A stretch of 64,000 nt of DNA from Plantago elongata (taxonomy: Eukaryota > Streptophyta > Magnoliopsida > Lamiales > Plantaginaceae). The position numbers and the translations under genes were made by a program. The DNA lies in NCBI GenBank assembly GCA_036897095.1, contig JAYMSP010000007.1:1-64000 (forward strand), written 5' to 3'. The notes under the pieces are model-generated. The model was not told the origin of the DNA. It saw only the letters and a list, made by a program, of their open reading frames with translations, and did not search any database. Positions within the stretch are counted from its first letter, which is position 1, and each line of letters begins with the position of its first letter. Of this stretch, positions 46,096-56,540 are shown piece after piece.

Positions 46096-47420
46096 ATGTC
46101 GGGTGTTTCACTTGCGGTGGCTCCACGTTCCGAAGCGGAGCATACGGCAACTACGGCTGATCAACAAGTGAAGCCACAGACACAAGCTACTGCAGCTGGT
46201 ATAATGGGATCACTTCGTGTGATAGAGTTGCAACTAGTTTGTTTCATAATGGTCTTTTCGGCTACGGGTCTAGTGCCACTAATTGACCTTCTATTCCCCG
46301 CTTTTGCTACGGGATACGTCCTTGTTTTGTCCCGATTTGCTTTCCCGTCTTATGGGAGAAGTGGAGAATCCCCTGAGTTGTTTAAGGGGAGTAGTTTTTT
46401 TAGGCTTTATGTGATTGTGGGGACTACGGTTGGGTTGTTCTTGCCTTTAGCGTATGTTTTGGGTGGGTTTGCGAGGGGAGATGATCATGCGGTTAGATCC
46501 GCGACCCCTCATTTGTTTCTACTTTCGTTTCAAATACTTACGGAGAACATTATAAGTGGTTTATCATTGTTTTCGCCTCCCGTGAGGGCGCTTGTCCCGT
46601 TGCTTTATACGGTCAGGAGGATTTTCGTTGTTCTTGATTGGATGGAGGATGTTTGGCTCAACAAAACTTTGCCTGCGAATGCTGAATACAAGGTAATTAG
46701 TGTACAACCATGCTTTTGTTTCGCACTTGTCTTGTGTCGATGAACAATGTTGTAGATTCTATGTGATAATTGTGATGGATAAAGAAATCTTATGTAAAAT
46801 GTCCTGTTTGTCGTAAAATATAGATTTTTCCCCCAATTTTTTTTTTAGATCTCCCAAAACCAATATTGGTTTCTCCAAAATAGGAGTCATTAATATGTTG
46901 TTGTGGAAGCTTTTAAAATATAGACTTCAAAAACTGAGCTGGAGTTGGACTGTAGTTTCTATTTCATTTTGTTCAACTGAATTGATATAAGAATGTTGGG
47001 ATATTTTTCTATGGTGACTTCAGTTTGTTGCACATGGTTACGGTTATTTTACATTGGGTGACTTGAGACACCGTGTACATTATGTTATGTCATGTATGTA
47101 TATGTGCTTAAATGTAGAGGTGATAATGACGAAATCAATATATTGTTCTCTTGGATAGATTTGTTGATTTACTCGGAGATCAGCTTTGTTTGTTTTACTA
47201 TATACAGGATATGGTATGGTATTGGTTCGGAAGGGGTTTATCCGTTGCAAACATGGCATATTTCACAGTGAACTTATTGTGCTTTCTAATTCCCCAATTC
47301 CTTCCAAGGGCCTTCGAAAGGTATTTTCAGGAGAGAACTGAAGTGCACTCTAAGATGGCAGAGGATAAGCGCTCTGCTGCATTGAATAAAGGTCTGCCTT
47401 CTGATAAGAAGGCCGATTAG
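46096..47420 (+). CDS. Plant multi-pass membrane protein, DUF7733-like
   Basis: Two coding exons, 46096-46692 and 47208-47420, give 269 residues. Translation is placed at the ATG of MSGVSLAVAP; the upstream in-frame GTG is not a plant start. After a soluble N-terminus come RVIELQLVCFIMVFSATGLV (41-60, hydrophobic), ATGYVLVLSRFAFPSYGRSG (71-90), a segment at about 103-123, one at about 138-160, and SVANMAYFTVNLLCFLIPQF (211-230). The short C-terminal tail is charged and Lys-rich. This organisation and the RxxELxxxCFxxVFSATG block resemble an uncharacterised plant transmembrane family (DUF7733-type); no enzyme or transporter motif is seen. The function is unknown. It is convergent with the gene at 48053. 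Confidence 0.85.
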
Positions 47421-48052
47421 CGGGTCGTTACTCACCAGTGTCTTTTCTAGATGTAAGATAGTTAATTTTGCGCGGACTTTTAGCAAATTGTGGATATTCA
47501 TTGCGTGCGTGTTACTTGCCATTTCCTTCTCTAGCTGTTGTTTTGTTTGTCATATTCACTTGTTGTATTTGCTCTAGTCATGATGAACAGGCCGGGGATT
47601 AATTACTTTTATGCGTTCGAAGTATTATATATAGAACGCAATTTAAAGTCCAGATCATGTTACTATGTGCAAATCAGCGCAATTAGTTGTGCCGTTTTAT
47701 TGCCCAGTTCCTTGAGACTTTGCCGGACGGATATCGTCCTTCCTTCCCTGCCAATCAGAATATGCGTTGGCAATCTTGACTTATAGAGCCATTTATGTTA
47801 TTTTCTCATTGAATGATATGATCTTTAATTCTTTATTTATATTAAAGAGCAAGTATTACAAGGATTTCACTTTAAATTTGGGATCATGGTAACAGGTTAA
47901 AGCTGAAATGAAAGGATAACTAGGAATTTATAATCTATATAACCAAGGATCATCAACATTCAAGCTTTTGAACAAGGGAATTCTGTTTCATTGAGACTCG
48001 GTATACATAAGAGATCATTATTATTATTAGTTACGTATAGGGGCCTCAAAGG
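47421..48052. other. Convergent 3' spacer
   Basis: Shared space between two genes that face each other. It should hold both 3' untranslated regions. No other feature seen. Confidence 0.4.
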
Positions 48053-48688
48053 CTACACAAATGGTCTAGTGAATAGCCCTCGCAGAAGTTTTTCAACCAG
48101 AATCCCCTCATATATTATCACGGGTGGGGATGCCATCACCGTTGCCCCGCCACTTCCATCCGGTATTGGCACCTGAACAGCTCCCACCACATCAACAAGG
48201 AGCGCCTCAACTGTTTTGGTGCAATTCTTGCTAGAACTGCCCGATTTCTGTTGATCATTCTTTCCAGTTTTTTCCCTTTTTCTATTCTCTTTTTTCTTTC
48301 CATTGTTACTTGTCTTGCCCTTGCCGTGGTTGAAGCTTTCCTCAAAAGCGTCAATTACTTGATGAATGAGCCTGCAATTGGGCAGATTACCCCAACGGCG
48401 CCAGAAGCTGGCGTAGCAGTGAAAGCAATCGCAATTGAAAATCGCTGGAGAATTATAGCCGTGAGATACGGGTTGCTTCTTGAAACGTTTATCAGTTTCT
48501 CTAAGCGACCGTTTAATCATGTATGAGAGAACTTTGCGTTCTTCATCACACATTAGTGAAACCAACGTAATGATACTGGTTGGTAACACATTAAGAACTG
48601 ATTCAGGTAGGCAAGAAGTAGGGTGGGCGGTTTGGCCTCTTCTCTTCATCTTCGCTGCTAGGATAGCGTAGCGAATGTGTTGTTGCAT
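48053..48688 (-). CDS. Uncharacterised plant protein with CxCFxCY motif
   Basis: Single exon, 211 residues. The centre reads NCDCFHCYASFWRRWGNLPN followed by CRLIHQVIDAFEES (about 85-118): a cysteine cluster, two Trp and a helix. Related plant proteins show the same order (SPFxCDCFxCYxxYWxRWDxSPNRxLIHxxIxAFE), though I know no assigned function. Residues 123-160 are very basic (GKGKTSNNGKKKENRKREKT), likely disordered and perhaps a nuclear signal. The N-terminal half has CLPESVLNVLP and MCDEERKVLSYMIKR, also typical of the family. No signal peptide or membrane span. The cysteines suggest a metal site, which is inference. Confidence 0.75.
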   Translation of the reverse strand: MQQHIRYAILAAKMKRRGQTAHPTSCLPESVLNVLPTSIITLVSLMCDEERKVLSYMIKRSLRETDKRFKKQPVSHGYNSPAIFNCDCFHCYASFWRRWGNLPNCRLIHQVIDAFEESFNHGKGKTSNNGKKKENRKREKTGKNDQQKSGSSSKNCTKTVEALLVDVVGAVQVPIPDGSGGATVMASPPVIIYEGILVEKLLRGLFTRPFV

Positions 48689-51540
48689 TGGGGGTGGTGA
48701 TCGCCGATTTGATTTATAAGATGAGTTTTGAAAAGTAATATTGGTAAAGCTTATAGATATACATGTAATACTATGATATAATTATATTTTGCCTTTGCGT
48801 TTTCTTTACTACACGCATCTTTTAGAATTCTTTTGTCTCAACATCTTGGAAAATTTTTACGCCAATAATTTATCACAACCAATAAATTGTAACAAAATGG
48901 AACCCCCTAGAAACCCATTATCTTGTATGAAAAAAGAGCAATTTCCAAGATTGATGAATAGATGAGGTCGAAATTATTATGCGTGGAATCTTTACTAAAT
49001 CATGTAGTACATGTGATTTAAAATGGATTTGCATGTACATAGATTTTGTAACATCAATATATAATGGGAGATTAATGTGACATTCCGGAGAAAAATGTTA
49101 GATGTACACCCCGAGAACTGAAAATCTCATATGGTTGCAATATCAGAGTGATCCAGAAAGACACCCCGAGAACACTAGCATACCGATGAGATGGCTGTGG
49201 GAGTTCAAACATACTCATTACGCGATGAGCTTAACTAATGTTATTTATAAATATTTGCTCATTCATATATGATCGAACTAATAGGTGGGGTTCTTTTAAA
49301 ATAGGAGCGTATGGGATGTTTTCAATGACATGTATCTTCAAATTTTGCTTTTAAGTGTGCTAAGATAATTTCAAATAACAACAATATATGTGGTTTAAAC
49401 TAATTAAATCAACATTTAGTCAAATATAATTATTAGGGTGAGATGTAACATGAATAAGGTTACTAGTATATGTCTACGTACGAGTCATTTGTGTGACAGA
49501 TCTTCATTATTATGACAAATTTGGGCTCACACCTATGTCCGTACATTCGAATTCATCCAATATAGCATCATATCATTAGAAAGTGTCTAGTGATGATTTT
49601 TGTATATACCATTAGAAATTGGGTATTGTAATTTCCCATTACATTTGTATATGAAAGCTGAAAGTATTGATTCTGTACAAGGTGTAAAGTTTTCCGCCAA
49701 GTGAATTTGAGATCATTACTTCATAATTGTGATCCCAAATCAACTTCGTATGGAAGTCTAAACTCTAAACTTTTGTTATTTAACGCACGCTTACATATGC
49801 ATGAGGCTAAATAGCCCAAGTATTTATGATTGTTTCATTAGATGGTGAACACATTCTAAAAGTTTATATTTAAATAGTGAAACACATTAGTTCGTCAATA
49901 TGCAAAGTCCAGTTAAAATCCGCCGCATATGATAATCGATAGCATTACTCATGTTTAGTCGATCATCAAACACTGTTCAACGGTATTGGTTGGTATTAGG
50001 AACGCTTCTCGTCATGTCGATTCATGTATAATTTTTCTCGTATTTTGAATCCGTTGATAACTTAAGAACTGAATGATATTAAATATAAGTGATCTTTTTT
50101 AATTAAAATTAAATTTTTCATGTATAAAATATTTAATTTAAATTTGAGATGGTCACCATCAAAACTAACTTAATGAATGATTTTTAATTGTTGAAAGATG
50201 CAATTTTAACAACTAGCTAGTTGGGTAGAGTTTTCCCAACATGGGCACGTGCATTCCTTTCGCACACATTACTTGACCATTCTTTGGTACCCATGTTGGT
50301 CGGTTGTAGTTGTAGACCATGATTAATATTAGTGCATTAATTTGATACCATTTATTATGTTTTATGACCGGAAAAAAAACAATTTTTTTCTTCTAAATAA
50401 TAAAATAACTAGAATGATATATCTCTTACATAGAAAACATCATTCTAATATTTCGATCGTTCACATTCGTATCAAAATATATTTAAAAAATAACAAACTA
50501 CATTATCCAAGATAACCACTGTCACTTTATCTAGGTATAGCATTTTCACAAATTTAATGTGGAGATACACTAGAATCATGTTTATATGATAACTTACTTA
50601 TGTCCCATGAAAATAATAATTCAATGATCTTAATATAAAATTATTCTCGACGTAATTTATGCCGATTAATCAACACATTACATTTCTATTTAATTTTGTT
50701 AAACTCTTACGTACCCCAAGAGTTTTACTCAGGCATTAATCATTCAAAGACTATTCCCGGATAAAGCACAACTTGTTAAAATAAAATATAAATTTGTGTC
50801 TTGGTACAAGAATGCTCACATGCTAAATTATACGTACTGTAATATTTATATGACGACCAGAATGAGTCCGTTAAGACACTTAATTAAACCATGTCATGAT
50901 TTAATTACATGAAACGTGAGGTTCAGGTAACGGTAAGGTTTCATTCTCCAAAATTAAAAATTAAATCGTATTTTTCTCAATTATATCAAACTGAACTGAA
51001 TTAATTAAATTAAATTAAACTGAATTAAACTAGACTAAACTGAATTAAATTGAAGTAAAATATAAATTATAACTAAATCGAGTTAAACTGAACTGAACTG
51101 AATTGAACTAAACTAAATTGAATTGAACTGAAGTAATTTTTAGTTAAAGAGAACACAACCCTACTCAAATTCAGTTCAACTATATATAATTATATTTTAT
51201 ATAATATTTCAATTCAATTAAATTCAATAAATTTCAATTAAAAAAAAACATAACCAAAATTCATCTTCACAAAATATATCATTCAATACAATAAGTCCCG
51301 ATGATCTCGTCACAAAACCATGAACATTTGAATATCCAACCAACTCAATTTTGTCTTTATTCTCTTTACATTTCCTTCTTTCACTTTGCACGAACTCGTG
51401 CATCATTATAGATTTGTTCCGTAAGTGCGTACAACATTTTTAACATTGCCATACAGTCTTCCAATTCGAATTCAAACTGGGGCCACCAGTGTACAAAAAT
51501 TCGAATTTATATTTCTAGATATTACAATTCGACCACCTTA
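48689..51540. other. Long intergenic region
   Basis: No gene supported over about 2.9 kb of AT-rich DNA. From 50940 to 51240 lies the longest copy of the AACTGAA/TTCAGTT family (repeated AAACTGAATTAAACTGAACT-type words, partly mirrored). The remainder shows nothing recognisable. Confidence 0.4.
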
Positions 51541-51891
51541 TAATTTTCGACTTTTCAATCTATTGACCTCATGAAACATTGATATTGAGTTATATTGGAG
51601 TGTGATCTTAGCTTACTAGTAAAAAAACAAAAATTTACAAAATTTCACAAGTTTTTGACTTTTCACACATTTTGAGCACGACTCTACAAACCAAGACACT
51701 AGTCATATGAATTGGATAAATATAATGATAAAAGCCATCGCACATCAGCCTCCATTCAACAAGTATACTAGTGCTACATTAGTTGCAATGAACATTCGTA
51801 GTAGTCTCTTTATAACCACAAAACCCAACACTTTCAACATTTCTTCTCTCGTATTCAAAAAAGTTGAACTATCTATATTCCATCACACGAT
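51541..51891 (+). promoter_or_regulatory. WRKY gene promoter with W-boxes and TATA
   Basis: Upstream of the WRKY start are two W-box words, TTGACC (51563-51568) and TTGACT (51655-51660), and a TATA-like TTATAACC (51809-51816) about 80 bp before the ATG. W-boxes are WRKY binding sites, so self- or cross-regulation by WRKY factors is plausible. Confidence 0.5.
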
Positions 51892-53689
51892 ATGGACAAC
51901 AACTATCCCAATTCCATGTTTCACGACTCTTCAAGTTCAATGTACAATCAACCTGATGATCACTCATCTTCTTCACTACTAAACTTTGGAAGCTATTCTC
52001 ATGCACACCTTCATGATGATCGGATCGTCCAGGGCCACAATCCGGACACGGTGAACAATCCGAGTAGCTCGTCGAGCACCGGGAATGTCATGGCGATCGG
52101 ATCGGAGAACGAGGCGAAAACCGACACGTCTAAGGGGGAGAAGAAGTCCAAGAAGCCTAGGTATGCATTTCAGACAAGAAGTCAAGTTGATATTCTTGAT
52201 GATGGCTATAGATGGAGGAAGTATGGCCAAAAGGCTGTCAAGAACAACAATTTTCCAAGGTTTGTTAGATTTATTTTTCTTAATAGTACTATTTTTATTT
52301 AGGGGATGCTGCATATTTTTATTTAGGGGATGCTACAGTGGTATATCTCTACTTAAATTGAATATTTTATACACAAAAATTGAAATTTCAATTGGAAAAT
52401 ACCATCCAAATTATATCACAATGAATCCCTTAATAATTTGATTAGTAGTGATAACTAGTGCAAGTTATTTGTGTGCTCTTTAAATATCGTTGAAATATTA
52501 ATAAGTTAGTTCCAATTAGCCATGTTTAATTGTTTATTATCAAGTTATAATGTGAAGTAATATGGAGGATTCAATTTTTCATTAGTATCTACTTATATAA
52601 CAGTTGAATATTGATGGATTCTTTTAGAGGTGTGGATTGCTAGCTAGCAGTGTTTTCTATATACATAATTCTTTTAGAGGAGTGGATCGCTAACTAGCAG
52701 TATCTTTTATATACACAGGCAAGATAGAAAATGAGATGAGGAAAAGTAGATCTCTTTTGGTTTAAACTTTCTTCTCTCTCGTAGAAAACTAAAAATGAGC
52801 ACGCTTTACTCGTTTTACTTTGATTCGCAAATTTCTAGAGACATATATTCACCAGGATCCTAATTTTCACCTTTAAAGATTCTCCTTGTCTATAACATTT
52901 TATATTATCGTTCAAAATAAACGATTATATCGTTCATAATGATGATTAGTTTAGTTGCTTAGTATGATAAATTGGAGCATGATTACTATGGTTAACTTTG
53001 AGATCTAGTTTAATTGCTATGAAGAATTCATAACATATAATTTTTCTCATAAACTAATTATATTATAAGCCACCTTATAGCTCATTATTTTATTTTAACC
53101 AAAACCACTCTATTACTCCATGTCTCAATCACCTTATAACTCCAACGGTATCGGGGTCCAAACTCTACACCTATTACTTAAAATTCACCTATTTACCACA
53201 AGACCACCTTATAACTCACATCTATAACATATATTTGAAGTGTTTATATGAGTTTTGCTCTCTTAACAGTGTTATGAATCATAATCTAATTATACTTCCA
53301 ACAATAAAGAATTTAGAAATAATTTTCAAACTTCAGTTTAAATGTTGAGTCATACTTGTAACAAATTTGATTTTTATTACTGACCTAAATTACATATGAA
53401 CACGAGGGTCATGATTTATTCAAACAAAAATCTCAACTCTTACGATATTTGATGAGTATGTATATGTACGGGTTTGAAATTGAAAGATGTGGTTGTTGAT
53501 TGAAATTGCAGGAGCTATTACAAATGCACACACCAAGGTTGCAATGTTAAGAAGCAGGTGCAAAGGCTATCTAAAGACGAAACAGTCGTGGTGACGACTT
53601 ACGAAGGCATTCACTCTCATTCCACTGAGAAATCTACTGAAAATTTTGAGCATATTCTAAACCAGATGCACATTTACAATCCTACCTAG
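51892..53689 (+). CDS. WRKY transcription factor, group IIc
   Basis: Two exons, 51892-52259 and 53512-53689, give 181 residues. The WRKY domain spans about 98-160: [20 protein letters not shown] with the invariant WRKYGQK (108-114), then zinc ligands Cys128, Cys133 and His157, His159, which is the C-X4-C-X23-H-X-H form of group II. The intron splits FPR/SYYKC at the conserved PR position of group IIc. The tail [17 protein letters not shown] is shared with the WRKY75/45/43/24/56 clade, regulators of phosphate starvation, senescence and defence. The N-terminal half is Ser-, Asn- and His-rich, ending in the basic [17 protein letters not shown]. The exact clade member is not settled. Confidence 0.95.
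53041..53225 (-). mobile_element. SINE-like element, second family, copy 2
   Basis: Lies in the WRKY intron on the minus strand. It reads GAGTTATAAGGTGGTCTTGT then GGTAAATAGGTG (tRNA A-box-like), TAGAGTTTGGACCCCGATAC (B-box-like), TATAAGGTGATTGAG and GAGCTATAAGGTGG, in the same order as the copy at 24284. Confidence 0.6.
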
Positions 53690-54780
53690 TTTTACTATCT
53701 ACTCATGGAACGATTTGTATAAAACTTCTTGATATATCAAGCATGACACATGTGGATTACAATAATTAATTTGCGTATGTGATATTTGATTTTTTCTTTT
53801 ATGTTGTATGTTTTTTGATACTTTATCACGCATAATCTTTACATTGTAGTTTTTACATTGTAGTTGTGGTTAGTTGTTTGTTGAACGTTGATAATTTCAT
53901 TTTAAAATTCCCACCAAGTTCCAGTTCTTTTTTAATAGGATTGGGCACTTCTTTACTCAACCCAACCTCCATTGCCAAAATTGAATTCGTTTGGGGGTTT
54001 GAGGAGTTACATTTAAGTGACTGATTGGCGTATAAATGTAGTTCAATTATCTCAATTTCATTTGTGCGTTCTTTTTATAAAAGTTATATAAAATTTAATT
54101 AGAATTGAGATAATTAAACTTCAGTTTTATATCAGGCAGTTAGAATCCAGATATTGCTAAAGTACATAATTGTATTATTTGAAAACTTGGATTGAGATTT
54201 CAAGAAATGGGCCATAATGCCTTCCATGTAGGCAACTGAGGACCATTTTGATTTTCAAATCCAACATAGCTCTACGCCTCTACCCTCTGGGCTTTTCAAA
54301 TGCACTTCAAGTATAATAGAAAGGTGAGCAGGTTGGCATTTGGATAGAATTAAGTATAGTCGAATTAAAATGAATTAAACTGAAGGAGTTTTCAGTTAAA
54401 TTTAATAAAAACTTAAGTAAAAGACATGTTGCGTATTTTATGGTGAAAGCTCCAAATCGTGATAAAAAAGATAATACACAAACAAAAAGTTCAACGAAAC
54501 TCCATACGGTGGTGATATGGTTCTGATAAGGAGTAGATATTTTTTTGTTTAAAATGTAAATGGGTTATTTGGGCTGTTCACATTAAATTTAGTTTTAAAA
54601 TTGTTTACCCACTTAAAATTTTTAAGAACGAATTACATCCAGATCCCTTGTTAGATGTCATAATTATATATTAGTCTTAGTTAGTCGAACAATTATTATT
54701 TCATCCAATTAAATGTAAATTAATAACGTTTTAATCCACGATGAATTAAAATCCGGAAAATTCGATTTTACCCCTCACAA
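53690..54780. other. Intergenic 3' of WRKY
   Basis: 3' region of the WRKY gene, then AT-rich DNA with a fragment of the AACTGAA family near 54350. No gene recognised. Confidence 0.35.
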
Positions 54781-55044
54781 ATTATTGAATTCTGTAAGTT
54801 GCCAAACACTAACACTTTTTGATGAATTGCAAATCAAGTATACTTGAATATCTCTTTTTCTATTTGTTACCCATAACGTTTTGAAAAACCTCAAACAAGT
54901 CCCCAAACTTCTATTACGATTTGTAAAATTACAACAACATCTATTCAAGTTGAAAAATATCATGTGAAGATCAAAATTGGAAGCAAAAAATACGAATCGA
55001 AGATGAATTCGATATCGTAAATTTATACATCTTCGATTGCCTGT

Positions 55045-55310
55045 ATTACATCTCAAATCGGAGCTGTACAATAGCTCCGGCGGACTGTAACAACTCCGCT
55101 GGAGCTGCCTTAACAGCCCCGGTCTGGAGCTGTATTTAGCTCCGAATATGGAGCTTTATTAGCTCTGAATCTGGAGCTTTATCAGTCCATATCTGGAGCT
55201 GAATTCCGCTCGATATCGGAGTTGATAAAGCTCCGTTCAGGAGTAAAATTACAGCTCCGGCAGAGCTTTAAAACAGCTCCGTCGAAGCCGTTGGTGGAGC
55301 TGTAAAGAAG
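55045..55310. repeat. GGAGCT/AGCTCC mirrored repeat array
   Basis: About seven GGAGCT and five AGCTCC words are spaced some 18-24 bp apart, as in GGAGCTGTACAATAGCTCC, so neighbouring words can pair into many small hairpins. Linkers are T-rich. A purine-rich (GAAGAA) stretch follows to about 55450. The whole is unlike its AT-rich surroundings. It matches no repeat family I can name. Confidence 0.7.
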
Positions 55311-55450
55311 AAGAAAAGGAAAGAGTTGAGGAAGAAGAAAGAATAAATTTGTTGGATAATAAGAAAATAAGCTGGAGAAGATGAAGGAAGAAAAGAGGAA
55401 AGATGGAGGAAGAAGAAGATGGGTGAAGGTTGAAGAAGGAGAAGGTAGAT

Positions 55451-56215
55451 TTTTTTTTAATTAACATTTTTTTTTAGAATGTTAAGGGCATGTTTGGTTG
55501 TTGCATTTGAAACCATAAAATTAGGCTGGTCAATGAGTGAAATCGAAAATGGATTGAAATGTAATTGTTCGACTAAGTTATACCAATGTGAGAAATGTCG
55601 TTCTAAATAGATAGCCCTATGTAATTATTCTAATTTTTAAATTTAAATTATCTATAAACATCTGTTCAACTACCACGTAAAATAATAAATTTGACTTATA
55701 TACAAGTTGAATATATTCCATTTACTTCAACTGAAAAATCAATTAAGTTTAATTTCATTTAGCTCCGTTTAACTCGGTTTAGTTATAATTTATATTGCAC
55801 TTTACTTCAATTCAATTCAATTAAGTTCAGTTGAAGAGAACAAAGTCTAGTGAACTGATACAATTTGAATAAGTAAAACTTAAATTTGTGTGTAAAAAAT
55901 ACAATTTAAATTGAATTTTATCAATTTAAATCGTATCCCAAATAATTTATGAATCATTGTTAAATATTTCGTACTTGTTCAATTTAAGATTTTATTTATC
56001 ATTAAATTTTTAGTTTAAAAACTCATTTTGATAAAAAAATTATTAAAAAGCTATTTGAAAAATTACTTAATTTTATTAAAAACAGTTAAATTTTCAACTA
56101 GTTTCCTAAGTATTTTACTAATTCACTGGTCCAACTCGTTTTTTCCTCCCCCGATGTCAGGCAATAAAGGACACAATCGTAATTGCATCTAGTAGAAACG
56201 GAGAACAATCACAGT
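55451..56215. other. Intergenic left of DUF1664 gene
   Basis: About 55690-55850 is another AACTGAA/TTCAGTT copy (ends TCAGTTGAAGAGAACAAAG), and 55860-55945 resembles the ATTTAAA-CGTATCCCAA MITE words at 38409. No gene. Confidence 0.4.
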
Positions 56216-56540
56216 CGAGTTTCATCTCTTCTCCGATTAGGGTTCCTTTCTCTCTGATGAGCTCTCCAAATGTACAGACAAAAAAAATCCTGATTCTACC
56301 CTTTTTCGCATTCTCTGTAAGTCTTCCTTCCGATTCTCTGATTCTTCACGCCAATCTTCTTCTTCTTCACGCCACCTGACCACCTCCGGCTTCCGTCGAA
56401 CTCGCCACCTCCTTCCTCCAGCTTCCGTCCAATCGCCTCCGTCTCCGTGTTCAATTGCGCTCCACTGCTCCAGCTCCAGCTCCGATTCGCCGCTTCGAAG
56501 AAACGAGTACTGAATTCGCGGTTGCTTGTTTACAGTCCCC
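56216..56540 (+). promoter_or_regulatory. CT-rich leader of the DUF1664 gene
   Basis: A CT- and C-rich stretch (CTTCTTCTTCACGCCACC and similar) directly before the start codon, the look of a plant 5' untranslated region. It opens a long antisense frame that is not a gene. Confidence 0.5.

Noticed and set aside
55249-55467. 72-residue Ser/Leu-rich minus-strand frame
   Set aside because: It reads a purine-rich tract and hairpin repeats; low complexity, no homology recognised.
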